Origin: an uncultured Akkermansia sp.
GTDB taxonomy: Bacteria > Verrucomicrobiota > Verrucomicrobiia > Verrucomicrobiales > Akkermansiaceae
Assembly (NCBI GenBank): GCA_904501915.1
Contig: CAJGCV010000022.1
Location: 1-24,218 of the forward strand
DNA: 24,218 nt
Reading direction: 5' to 3'
Shown here: one piece after another, positions 7,405 through 18,900 of the stretch
Layout of the letters: each line of letters opens with the position of its first letter
Numbering within the stretch: the first letter of the stretch is position 1
Program-made: the position numbers and the translations under genes
Notes under the pieces: model-generated
The model's input: the letters and a program-made list of their open reading frames with translations, nothing else
Told to the model about the DNA's origin: nothing
The model's database searches: none

Positions 7405-7424
7405 CAAAAACCGGGGCTGTTTCA
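7393..7424. terminator. Hairpin at the element's right end, possible terminator
   Basis: A 12-bp stem (7393-7404 with 7413-7424) encloses the 8-base loop CAAAAACC. One arm is the element's terminal repeat and the other is flanking DNA. It lies downstream of the minus-strand open frame ending at 7479 and could stop transcription, but only a short U stretch follows on either strand. Confidence 0.4.
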
Positions 7425-7478
7425 TATTGACTGGTGAATAATACTCATCAGAAAATATAAACAAACCAGAAAAACTAT

Positions 7479-7703
7479 TTATACAGCCGGCCCCATCCTG
7501 AACAACTGGAGCAGCAAGGCAACCAAGGCCGGCAACACACTGGTCCACAGCGTATGGGTGCGGGGCACCGGCTGTTGCGGCATCAGTTCATTCAAGCGAC
7601 CATTCTGCCGGAATCGCCACGTACGGCGGCGAAGCGCCAGGTGCAGATTACGACGCAATGCGGTAACGACAGTACTCTTCTTATCTTCAATTTCGGGTAT
7701 CAT
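7479..7703 (-). CDS. Small hypothetical protein with C-terminal membrane segment (doubtful)
   Basis: 74 residues from the ATG of MIPEIEDKKST. It has a basic, helix-like middle (TALRRNLHLALRRRTWRFRQNGRLNELMPQQ) and a hydrophobic C-terminal segment (LWTSVLPALVALLLQLF), which could be a tail anchor. The in-frame extension to 7799 reads like non-coding sequence. No family is recognised and no good promoter or ribosome site is seen. A hairpin 55 bases past the stop could be its terminator. It may be a real small gene or the remnant of one, given the neighbouring repeat elements. Confidence 0.35.
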   Translation of the reverse strand: MIPEIEDKKSTVVTALRRNLHLALRRRTWRFRQNGRLNELMPQQPVPRTHTLWTSVLPALVALLLQLFRMGPAV

Positions 7704-7900
7704 AGGGTCTCGGGGTATTGGGGTTGGGTTATTTGCTGAACACCCTCCCGAATCTCCTGGTGACACCACCTGCAGCGGGGAGACAATACACCCGTTCATG
7801 CTGGCTCAGTCATGGGGTAGTCGGGGAGCTTCAACTCCTGAACACTAACATATATACCACCCCATGGCAAGCATATTCTTTAAGCATCCTTAAAATTTGG

Positions 7901-8112
7901 CACATATGTCCCAAAGATTATGGAAAAACAGACTTAAACGACATAAAGGCATAGTGTTCTGCGTGAAAAACCGCGTTGGAGTATCACCTGCCCCACCATC
8001 GTCAGTAAGCATTCGCTTGCGGACATATCAGCGTAAGCTGCTAACTTTCAAATCGTAAATCATAAATCAAAACTCGTAAATCCACGTGTCCCAAATCTTT
8101 GGGACACGTGTG
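7901..8112. repeat. Inverted-repeat pair bounding a ~212-bp intergenic unit
   Basis: CACATATGTCCCAAAGATT at 7901-7919 matches 17 of 19 bases with the reverse complement of 8094-8112. The pair bounds 212 bp that hold no gene. The rest of the 7704-8185 gap shows no recognisable feature apart from a run of related ATCGTAAATC/ACTCGTAAATC words at 8052-8082 and the promoter at 8142-8170. Confidence 0.5.
8083..8110. promoter_or_regulatory. Perfect palindromic hairpin upstream of the GH13 gene
   Basis: A perfect 13-bp inverted repeat (8083-8095 with 8098-8110) with a 2-base centre, core GTGTCCCAAA/TTTGGGACAC. No U tract follows, so it fits an operator-like site or an element end better than a terminator. 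It lies 32 bases before the -35 of the GH13 promoter. Confidence 0.45.
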
Positions 8113-8141
8113 GTCATATACCAGCCGTTTCTGATTTATTC

Positions 8142-8170
8142 TTGAAACGCGGAGCAACGAATGGTAATAT
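8142..8170 (+). promoter_or_regulatory. Candidate promoter of the GH13 gene
   Basis: TTGAAA (8142-8147), a 17-bp spacer and TAATAT (8165-8170) end 15 bases before the ATG at 8186. The expected start point would leave a leader of about 8-9 bases, too short for a normal Shine-Dalgarno site, and none is visible. Confidence 0.5.
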
Positions 8171-8185
8171 GCATAGAGTAACACT

Positions 8186-9946
8186 ATGAGACCCGTCGTA
8201 TACCAGCTTTTTGTCCGGCATTTCAGTAATTTCAAGGCAGGTGGCGTCTCATGGGGGACCCGCGAGCAGAATGGCTGTGGTTCATTCAATGGAATTAATG
8301 ACGCAGCGCTGGAGCAAATTGCCCGCATGGGGGTGACGCACCTGTGGCTGACCGGTGTATTGCGGCACGCCACGCAGACACCGCATGACGGGCTGCCCGC
8401 CGATCCCGCCTGCATTGTCAAAGGCATAGCCGGGAGCCCCTATGCGGTAACGGATTATTTTGACGTGGACCCGGACCTGGCAGAGGATGTAGAACACAGG
8501 CGCGATGAGTTTGCGGCCTTGTTGCAGCGTTGCCGGCGCTGGGGCATGGTACCGATTATTGATTTTGTGCCCAATCATGTATCTCGCAATTACAGCTCGA
8601 CCGTACGCCCGGAAAGCAGTTTCGGAGCACACGATCAAGTGGAGTGCTTCTATGCGCGGGATAATGCCTTCTATTATCTGGAACCGCAGCAGAGCGATAT
8701 TCCCATGACGCTGCCTGAGGGAAGCTTTGCGCGGGAACAAGGTAAAGGAAGGGTGACTGGTAACAACGTGGCCTCCTGGACTCCCGGGGTCTACGATTGG
8801 TATGAGACGGTAAAATTGAATTATGGCGTGGATTACCGCCACGGCTGCCACGCAGCAGAAACCCTGCCCAGCCTGCTTGCGCCCGAATATGCGCTGCCAC
8901 GCACCTGGCAGCGCATGAACGAGGTGCTTGCCTATTGGCAGGAGATGGGGGTGGGCGGTTTCCGCTGTGATATGGCGCACATGGTGCCGCTGCCCTTCTG
9001 GCGCTGGATTATAGCGCATGCGCGCCTGCGCGACCCGGGCGCGTTCTTCATGGCAGAGGGGTACGATGACCACTTGAAACTGATGGAGGGGAATGCACAC
9101 GAAGCCCTGCTCTCTGCCGGTTTTAACGGCGTGTACGATGGTGTCTCGTACGAATCCCTGCGCAAGATATTTGAGGGTGGAGCCTGGGCAAATGACCTCG
9201 ACCGCCTGAATCTGAGCGAATTGCCCATGGCATCGGGAGGTGTGCGCTATATTGAGAATCACGATGAGCCGCGCATTGCATCACCACTGTACTGGGGTGG
9301 CGCAGGCGCGCAGGTAATAAAGGCGGCGCTGGTGGTGCAATACTGCTCTACCCGCGGCCCGGTACTTGTCTACAACGGGCAGGAAACCGGTGAACGCGCA
9401 GAGGGTCCCGGCGGCTTCGGCGGCGATAATGGCCGTACCAGCATTTTTGATTACACCCATCTGCCGCGTTTTCAGCGATGGACTAATGGCGGGGCATACG
9501 ACGGCGCCCGGCTGACCCCGCAGGAGCGCGAGCTGCGCGACTTTACCTGCCGTCTGCTGACACTGCTGCAACACCCTGCCCTGGCGCGGGGCGGGTTTTA
9601 TGGGCTCAACTGGGCAAACCTGGAAACGCCGGATTTCGGACGGCGGCCGGGAGACACGGTATCCGGGCATTCCCTGTATGCATTTTTACGCCACCACCGC
9701 AAGGAAAAGGCCACCCTGCTGGTATTGTGCAACATGAACCCGGCAGCGCCTGCCCGGACGCATGTCCACATCCCGCAGGATGCACGCGAATGGGCCGGGA
9801 TGAAGCCCGGGCAGTACCATTTTGTCTCATTGCTGGATGCCGGAACCCCGGTTGCAACGGCAGATGATGTGCAGCTCGAGACTCAGGGGCTACCGGTGAA
9901 TATACCGCCAGGCGGCGCCATGATTTACGCGTGGTATCACGCATAA
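8186..9946 (+). CDS. GH13 alpha-amylase-family glycosidase, cytoplasmic
   Basis: 586 residues without a signal peptide. The (beta/alpha)8 barrel motifs of GH13 are all present: region I IIDFVPNH (D126, H131), region II GGFRCDMAH with D262 as nucleophile, region III FFMAEGYDD with E291 as acid/base, and region IV YIENHDE with H359 and D360. A beta-sandwich domain follows from about residue 490. The start VVYQLFVRHFSN and the GCGSFNGINDAAL...GVTHLWLTGVLRHAT block resemble an uncharacterised cytoplasmic GH13 group found in gut Bacteroidota and relatives. The reaction is hydrolysis or transfer on alpha-glucosidic bonds, probably of maltodextrin or stored glycogen; the exact substrate is inferred. 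It has its own promoter, and the gene is convergent with the giant surface-protein gene, 34 bases away, without a visible terminator. Confidence 0.9.
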   Translation: MRPVVYQLFVRHFSNFKAGGVSWGTREQNGCGSFNGINDAALEQIARMGVTHLWLTGVLRHATQTPHDGLPADPACIVKGIAGSPYAVTDYFDVDPDLAEDVEHRRDEFAALLQRCRRWGMVPIIDFVPNHVSRNYSSTVRPESSFGAHDQVECFYARDNAFYYLEPQQSDIPMTLPEGSFAREQGKGRVTGNNVASWTPGVYDWYETVKLNYGVDYRHGCHAAETLPSLLAPEYALPRTWQRMNEVLAYWQEMGVGGFRCDMAHMVPLPFWRWIIAHARLRDPGAFFMAEGYDDHLKLMEGNAHEALLSAGFNGVYDGVSYESLRKIFEGGAWANDLDRLNLSELPMASGGVRYIENHDEPRIASPLYWGGAGAQVIKAALVVQYCSTRGPVLVYNGQETGERAEGPGGFGGDNGRTSIFDYTHLPRFQRWTNGGAYDGARLTPQERELRDFTCRLLTLLQHPALARGGFYGLNWANLETPDFGRRPGDTVSGHSLYAFLRHHRKEKATLLVLCNMNPAAPARTHVHIPQDAREWAGMKPGQYHFVSLLDAGTPVATADDVQLETQGLPVNIPPGGAMIYAWYHA

Positions 9947-9980
9947 GTACACCATAGCAAGGCTGCGTATCTTCTCAATG

Positions 9981-12900
9981 TCAGGCCTTCCTGCGGCGGC
10001 GGGCGCAGAGTGCAGCGAGGGCCAGCAGGCTGAGCGTAGCCGTGGCAGGTTCCGGGATAATGAAGTAGAGCATGTGCGGAGAGACCTCCTGACCGGTGGC
10101 ACTCCAGACATCCGTGGCTGTCACCCACATGCCGGTCATCTGGTTGCCATGGCTGTCGCGCAGCACGAACTGCGAATCCAGCAGTCTACCGAAGTTGGAT
10201 AAATCCACCTCATAATGGAACTGCCCGGTGCCGCCACCCATCTGGATGGCAATGTAATCAGCGCCGGTCTGATGGGCAAGCGATACCCAGTTATCCACCT
10301 GCAGCTGAATGGTGAGGCCATTGCCGCTCACATCCACGCCCTTGAACTGCTCGGTCATGAGCACAAGAATTTGGGAATCACCGGCCTGGAACACGTTGTT
10401 GTTCGGATCGTTATTCTTGAAGTCGGCAAAGGTCATGTGCACATGCGTGCTGACCGAAGTGCTCACTTCGTTCAGGTGGGTGGATGACCCCACCTCTGCC
10501 GCGCGCACCGGGCCACCGGACTCGATGAGGCCTGTCACTCCACGCACAATGCAGGGGTCATCCGGGGTGATATCATTCGCATCCACCACATAGCCGCCAT
10601 GCACAGAAGACTTAGCATCCACCGTTACCACATCTGCCAGGTTCACAGAAGCCATCTTCTGCAGGTGAATCAGCGAATTGGTCACCTCCGCATGGTGCAC
10701 CTTATGCGCCACCTGCATGTTCTCCATATCCACATGGGTATTGATGAACTGAGCCTTCTGCGTGGTCGTGCCGCCCATGTTCACGGCGGTGCCGGTCATA
10801 TCGACATTCAGGTAATTCACTTTGCCCTGATTGCCGGAGCCATCGTGGCGGGAAGTTACCGTCACCTGCATACCGGCCATGTCGGGAGCGGTCAGGCGCT
10901 GTCCACTACTCTGGGTCAGTGTTGTCTGCTCCATACCGCCCAGCAGCAGCTGGCCGTTGTTTTCGCGTTTGTAGGGGTCGGAGGAAGCATCACCGGAATC
11001 AGCCCCGAGCGTCAGCTCATCAATGTACTGCACCATCTTGTTGGAGCGCACAGGAGAATCAGAGCTCTCATAACTGGTAACCTGATCCAGAATCTGCAGG
11101 GTGGCATTCTTACCCGCCACGGTGATGTCTACATCAGATTTGACGCCTCCGTTGTGATTCAGAATCTGGAGCACGGTCATGTCCTCCACAGTCACATGGC
11201 TGGAGCCTGAGAAGTCGTTCAGGTCATTGAGTGCCACATAACCGATATCCCGTGAAACCTCATTCCGCAGCTCAGCATCAGGATTGTTCTGATTCGAAGG
11301 GTCTGTCTTCCAGTTATTGAGCGTCAGGTTGACATTAGAGCCGCTCACCTTACCCAGCAACTGGATGATGTGGCTGTATTCACGCTGGGCAAGGAATTTT
11401 TCATCCTTGCACTCATCCGTCAGGATGTAGGGGTCAATGGTGAAGTTGTGCGTATTGATAGTAACATGGGCACCCGTGGCAATATCCACCTGTTTGCGGG
11501 TGTACCAGTCCTGGCGGGCAGAAAGCGTGGAGCCATTCTCCAGCAGCACCCAGCCGGCTTTATTGGTGGTGTCACCAGCGGTGGTACCGGCGGTGATACC
11601 CGCCCAGGCATCCTGCTTGGTACCGGATACGTCGAAATCCGTGTTCATGGCCAGCACACCGCCAGCCCCCACAGTCAGGGCATACAGACTGTGCACATGC
11701 TCACCGCCCACCATGATACGCGTACCGCCACCCGCTTTCAGCAAACTGGCCACCAGCGCCTCCTCCACGTGGAAGTCACCGCCTTGTATCTCCACCTGGT
11801 TCAACCAGGCGCGGCGCACATGCTGGGTCTTGCCGGCGCCCTGCTTAATCAGGTTCAGGGAGCCATATCCCTTGGCACCGTAGTGATGCTGCTCAGAGCC
11901 CTGGAGCTCTTCATCATAGCCGCCGTAGTTCACCGCCACCTGGAAATCACCGTAGCCCATGACACCGTGATAATCACCATCGCGCATGCCCTTGAGTACC
12001 AGAGTCACCGGATTATGCGCACTGATGTTCAGCACACTGGAAGTACCGCCCGCGGTATTGATGGAACCGGTGATGCTGTCAAGCACACACCATTCATACC
12101 CCTTGTCCGGGTCCACTTCACCCGTGGCATCCAGCGCCAGCACGGTGCGCTCCGTGCCTTCGTTGACAGAGAGGTCAATCGTGGCACTAGTCCAGTCTGC
12201 CCCGTCGTCAGACTTGGTGGTACTCATGATATCGAGCTGCACGCGCCCGGGGACAGCGGCATCCAGGCCCTCCGCGCCCCACTCATGCCCCACCATGGTG
12301 ACGGTTCCCCTGAACCCACTGGGGTCCAGCACCTTGAACACACCATAGCGGTACATATCATCCCGGCCGTAAAGCTCCTTGGACTTCGCGGCAGACAAAC
12401 CCACGCCATTAAGCTGCAACACCGTGTCAGCCTCACCGGCGAGCGTGGTCAGCACAAGTTTCTTGTCGTAACTGTTCGCAATGCGGCCATCGATAATAGC
12501 ATTATAATCCGGGTTTTCCGGGTCGGCATACACGTTCACCACCACGTGGTTGTGAATCGTGGTCGTATCCATGGCCTTGCCCAGGTAGTTATTGCCGGAA
12601 TCAGCCAGGTTATCATCCAGGAAATCGCCCTGCAGCATCGCGCCGTTCATCAGGGTAATCGTCCCCGTACCCAGTGCATTCTCGTGCTGCATGACCAGGC
12701 GTCCGCCCTGCAGAATCGAGCCGCCGGAGTAACTGTTATCCAGTGCCATCACGGTCGTGCCCGAACCGCTCTTGTGGAGCATGGTCTTCCATGCGCCGTC
12801 AAAATTATGCTTTTCCAGAATCCCCGGGTCTGCATCCACAATGCGACCACGGGTGTCAGATATCACGTCCCCGTCATCGTTAACTATCAGCTCACCGGTG

Positions 12901-15900
12901 GTGTAGAAGTAATAGTTTGTATTATCCTCATGCAGACTTCCGCCATCCTCATTCAATACCAGAACGGTATAATTTCCCTCCCCATCCTGAGCATACTTAT
13001 AGTACTCAGAGTTGAGGATGATGGAGAACGGAGCCACCTTGCCATCCACGCGCACGGCCTGGTAATCCAGGTTGATACCGGCTTTCTCTGCAGCGGCTTT
13101 CTGAGCATCAGTATATGTCGTCTCCAGGGAATGGCGGTCAATGGCAAAGTTATATTCAGCCGCCACTTGCTGCACAGTAGTACCAGGGTTCAACTGATCA
13201 GCTTTCACCCTCACCGTCTGGTCACTGTTGAGCTCCGAGGTTTCTGTCCACTCAACCGGCTCATACAGATTACCGAAGAGCACCACCAGGCCCTCCTGGA
13301 ACGCTTTGTTCTCTTTCCAGCGGTAATCGTACACGTTGTCAGGCGGGGCGGTGGGCGTATCAAACCAGGCGTGTGCCGGATGTTCCTCGCTGGAGCTGGT
13401 CAGATTGCCGGACCAGGTGCGACGCGGGTCACCGGTAATCGACATTACCAGATAGTCCCTGTTCACTGCATAGTCACCATCATTGATGGATGAGCCTTCC
13501 GTACCTACGGTATACAGGGTACCGAAATAACCATAGCCCAGCGAGATGGTGCGGGAGCCGAAATGGGTCTCATCCAGATAGCCATACGTGGGATTACCCC
13601 GCCAATCCTCTCCCGTCTGGCCGTAGATGCGAATTTCATCAGCCGCGGACAGGTAATACTTCTTGTTGCTGAACGCATCCACAGAGAAGTTGGTACCGGT
13701 CAGAGTCACGGTCAGTTTATCCAGGGCATTGATGGTCAGCGTTCCATCAATATCAAGCAGGGGGACGATGGATGCCTCGTATTCCGCAGTCGTCGGCCAG
13801 GTGAGGATCACATCACCATTCTCACCAGTTGAAGCTTCCGCCTGCAGGGCATAAGGCAGAATATCATTCGTGCGGAAGGTCAGGGTGGAGCCAGCCTCCA
13901 TGGTGACATGACCCTGGCTGTCATCGTCCATGCCCTTTACAAAGGCCGTGGTCGGAACCTCCTTATCCCCGCGCATCTGGGTGCTCTGGGTAATGACCGT
14001 CAGGGTCTTGCCGGCACCCACAGTCACGGTGTCCGAGGTGAGGCGCTTCTCGTAAGTGCTGGACATGACGGAAGAGGACTTCTCATCAATCTTGTTCCAG
14101 GTATTTTTGTCGTCAATCTGCCCGGTGGCACCGAGGATGAGGGTGGTCTTGCCCGCCAGATTCAAGTTACCCTTCAGCTCCAGGTTGTTGAAGCCCAGCG
14201 TTCCTTCGTACAGGGAAACATCGTCAAGCAGAGCAGTGTGAATGAACTGCGTCGAGGCACTGCTCTTCACGAGGTTGAGGGTTTCAGTACCCATTTCATG
14301 ACCACCGTATTTCCAGTCCGGGTTGGTGTGGTTAAAGAAACCATCCCCCCAGGGAATGTGGCCCTGAGACGTGCCGGTATAGGCCTGGGCAAAGCCCATG
14401 GCACCGGAATATACGTAGGTTTCCGTATTGGCGGTATCGCCATAGGTGCCGAGTTGCAGGGTATTTTCACCCGCGGTCAGCACACGCACGTGCCACACCT
14501 CATCATTCTGCGGCAGCACATCCTCGAACACACGGGACGTCGTGCCGCTGGTTGCGCTGGATTCCTTGTAATCCCAGCCCGAGCCCAGGAAACCGGCAGA
14601 AAGGCCACGAATGTTGGCGTTGCCATTCAGCACCAGTATGTTATTGTAGGTCTGGCGGGGGTCGGCTTCCCGGTCATCATTACTATCATACCCCTCATCG
14701 TAGGAGGAAATCACATTTTCGCGGGTCATGTTCAGGTGCGCCTCGACCAGCTTGTCGCCCTTGAGCGTCACCTGCACCGTACCTGCCGTTCGCCCGTCCA
14801 CTTTTCTACCGTTTTCCTCCCTCCACAATCTGTTCGAGGCAATGGGCGAGGTATTGATGGTGTTCTTCATCACCACCGTACCCTGGAACCGGTTCACCAC
14901 CTGATTGGCACCGGTAGAAGAGGTGACATAGCGGTAGGCATCCCCGATGCCATTCTTGTCTGCATCCTCAACAGAATCTTCGTTGAGCGTAAGCACGGTG
15001 ACATAGCTCTGGTCATCGGCATTTGACCAGGTGGAAGAGTACCCCGTGAGCACAATGGTATCATCCTTGCTGGTATTCACCCAGGAGGTTTTTCCGGAGG
15101 CATCCGTGGTTTCATACCCTGCGCCAATGAGCGCACCGGAGAAGGACACATTGCGCCAGTGGCGGGGAAGGTTCGAATGGTCACCGCCGGAATCAGAGTT
15201 GAAACTGGCGTAGGCAAAGGTGATAGTGAAGAAACCGCCCTTGTCATTGTTGCTGCTGGTCAGCACAATATCGTTCGCCACCTCAGAAAGGCGGAAGGCA
15301 GACACGGCATCATCACTGAAGGGGTAACAAATCATCAGCTCTGCGCCAGTGCGCTCCTGGTCCACAGAAAGCGTACTATTTGGTCCTACAACTTTCTGCG
15401 ACCACACCTCATCGGTATGGAAGGTGAGAGTGCCGGTGCCGGCAGCGCCTTCTGCTGCAAGGTACAAACCGCCGTCCTGCACATCAATACCGCCGCTGAA
15501 TGTATTGCGCAGGTTGAGCACCAGCAGACCGTCACCGGTCTTGGTGATGGAGGTGGGGTTAGATTTGTCAATATCAGTGATGCAGCCGCTATTATCAGTC
15601 GAGACGAAGGCGTAGGCATACTCCATCTTGGCCTCGCCACTGCTGTTCACATAACCCAGGTTGTGGTCAGCGTCAATGAAAATCTTACCGGGTGCCACGT
15701 TGCCGCGGATATCCACCTTGCGCTCAGCGGCATATTCGCCTTCGGCCTCGCTTGCAGTATAATCGCGATACCCCAGTTCTTCCCAGCCGTGCACATTGAC
15801 ATCAAGGAAGTAGACGGCGTTGCCGTTTACATACTTACCGATATCGGTCACCGCACTCCCCTCTGCGCGCTGTTCATGCCAGCCGGTGTTGTAGGCATCG

Positions 15901-18900
15901 TCTGCTTTCCAGATATTGCCCAGGGTCATGTTGATGTAGTGCACATCATTGGGCACGGTGGTACCGTTCTGTTCACCGCTCCAGATATAGCCGGTAATGG
16001 TGCTGAGCTCCGGCGTCGGTTTCGGCACGACGATACCATAATCCCCCATCTTGTCATCAAGTTTCAGGTAGATGGTATCACCCGTCTGCACATACCAGGC
16101 ATCGTAGAAGTTTCCATTTCCATCTTCTACCATGACCAGGTTGTCCTTATTGCTCAGGTTCGTGTATGCACCTTCTTTAACACCGGAATAGAGGGCTACC
16201 ATACTCCCGGCAGTAACGCCATTAAGCCCGGCTATCACGCGCGGTTTTGAACCTATCTGCAGCGTGACACTCGGGGTGCCTGTCTCGGTTGCCGCAATCT
16301 TGAAAATAGCGTCTGCATTATCAAACCAGGTACCCGCCGCCGCCATGCCCATATTCTGGGCAGGCTCCCAGGTAATCGGGGTATTCGTGGCAGACCCGAT
16401 GGTAATGCTATGCACGACACCATCCTGGAATATATCAGTGAGGTATATGGTAGTCAGCGAATCCGCCGTGTTGGTCTGACTGATGGAGCTTTCCGAAAGC
16501 CATGTCGCGCCGCCTTCCAGGGTGATGACATCGGCCGTCAGATTTTTACCGGTCTGCAGGGTCGCGCCGTCGCGCACGGTGAGGAAATTGACATCGGCAA
16601 CACCGCTGAATACCAGCGTACCGCCCTGCACCTCCACCGCGTCCAGGTAGGCAGAGCCGCTGAATTCCTGGGTATTGGTGCCAATCTTGGTGAGGTTCAG
16701 GCTGCCGGTGCGCGTGGTATAACAGTTAGTCTGCGCAGCAGCATCGGCGTCTCCACCCTGGTAATAGGTCCCCTTGCCGATGATGCCGGCGTAGGTGTAG
16801 ATGGCGGAGTTGTCCGCGCCCAGGGTTAACTGCACCGAGGGCAGATTACCCTGCTCACGCTGGGTGGAAACCACGGTGGCATGCGCATCTGTGCCGCTCA
16901 GGCCACGCAGCGTCGTGTCGCCCTCCACCGCCAGCACATGGGTGGCGCGCTCACCTGTATCCGTGGCGCCCGTGGCGGCATCCTTCATGTCGGTGTGGCT
17001 GAGGTCGATGAGCGTATCCTTCCAGCGGGTATCGCCCTGTTCGGCAATGTTGACATTACCCACATGCAGCTGCACAATGCCGCCGGTGGGGTCATCAATA
17101 TACAGAGTGCCATCGAACCAATCTTCCGGAGTTGATGTGCTGGTGAAAACGAAGGAGGAGGCGCGGTTATTGTCGTTATTGGAAGCAGCGGAGCCATTAT
17201 GCGCCACAAGCACAAGCTCACCGCCGCCAGCCAGCTGCCCATGCAGGGTCCACTTGCCCCAGTCTGCAATCTGCCCATGCAGGTAGGCCGGTGCATCCCC
17301 GGGATTCACGGTTATCTTGCCGCCGAAGTTGCGGTCCGGGCGGTAATCTGCCACCACCTTGGTGGGGTCGTTGGCATCGTACACCACGGTGAGGTCCTCG
17401 CCCAGGTACAAATTCGCACCACCTGCCAGCTGCACATTACTGAACTTCAGCAAATCTGAAGACGGGAACTCCTTGCCCGTCCAACCGTTGTTCCACTTGC
17501 CATCTGTATACGCCAGGTGGGGCAGCGCCGGGGCTGTGGCATTCTGGCGCATCTCAATGTAAGTAAGGCTGCCGGACCCGAGGATGAATGGCTGCTCGGT
17601 CTTATGCAGGATGGTCGCCACGATGTTGTTATTCTCATCGTAGCTCAACGCGCCATGCCACAGGTAGCCCCCCTGGCTGAAACGCACAGAAGCTACGCTG
17701 GTATCCGTATACGATGAATCCTTGAACCAGCCACCAGCCACGGCATCTGTGCTCGCAAGCGTGATAACCATCGGGTTATCGTGGTCTTCCTTCAGCTGGA
17801 AGTTCAGACCGGAGATGATGACGTCTTCGCAGAAGTCCAGCGTTACGCCGCTGAGCTCAAAGAGGGGGGTGTCCGGGTTGGTCCAGTTGCCGCCGCTCAC
17901 GTTTATTATCTTCGGCAGTGTAAGCACCGGGCTATCAGAAGGTATGGTGTCGGGATTACCGGCATCACGCGTCACGGTATTGGCGCTGGTGAGATGAATG
18001 CCATCGCCATTGACGAAGATGTCTTCCAGCTCCATTTCGTTGAGCAGCTGGTTATGCGAGCCCTGCAGCTTCCACGTCGCGCCGCCGTGCAAGTGAGCGG
18101 AGTTAAGCGAAATGGCGGAATCGCCCGTCTCCAGCAAGCCATTGCTGCGCAGGCGCAGTTGCCCCGCTTCTAAATCTCCGCTGACGGTAAGCGTGGGCGT
18201 ACCAGCCGTGGTGCCGCCCTGGCCGATTTCCAGCCAGTTGATGACGTTCACGTTCTCAGCCACAACGTGGGCTCCGGCTGTTATTGCCATGGAACCGGCA
18301 TTAATCCAGCCCGATTTTTCGACGTCATGCTCCGTTTTGCCAGATACGGTAAGCCGCGTGCCAGCACCGGAGACTTCCAGCGCTTTGTCGACCAGGACAT
18401 GAGCCGCAGTCACCTTGGCGCCGCCACTTACTCCCATGGTGCCCGCAGAGGATATTTCCTCCTGATTAATCAGGTTGGGAGAAACGATGATGCTGTTGTT
18501 CACATGCAGCTCACCGCCTGTGATGTTGAGCGAAGGCTCATCCACTTCTTCGCCGAAGACATAGAGATTACTTGCCAGCAGCTTACCTCCGCTCACCGAT
18601 GCATAACGCACCGTTACGGATTGGTCGTAAATTTCATCATAATATTTTTCATCCGCATCAAAGCGCAGTTCACCGCCCTGCACTTCTATGGAATGTAGAC
18701 GGTTTGCATCCTTGGTGATGCTCTGGGTAATGGTCTGCTGGTTATTGCCGACCTTGATGAGGTCAATGGAAGAAGTACTGGCCTGTGAAGCCGTGGCAGA
18801 GGTGTAGTACCGCCCGTTGAACGTGCCGCTGTACACGTAATCGTAATCTGCATCGGCATTTTCACTACCCAGGGTCAGGTTGTAGAAAACATTACCCGCC

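Noticed and set aside
8282..9262. 326-codon minus-strand frame opposite the GH13 gene
   Set aside because: No family resemblance; the plus strand carries all four GH13 motifs.
9947..9980. Terminator between the convergent GH13 and giant genes
   Set aside because: No stem-loop with a U tract could be found in the 34-base gap.
10599..16250. Very long plus-strand open frames (up to 707 codons at 11370-13493) opposite the giant gene
   Set aside because: They are antisense shadows: composition is His/Val/Arg-rich without any domain, while the minus strand gives one continuous 3580-codon protein with signal, repeats and sorting tail.
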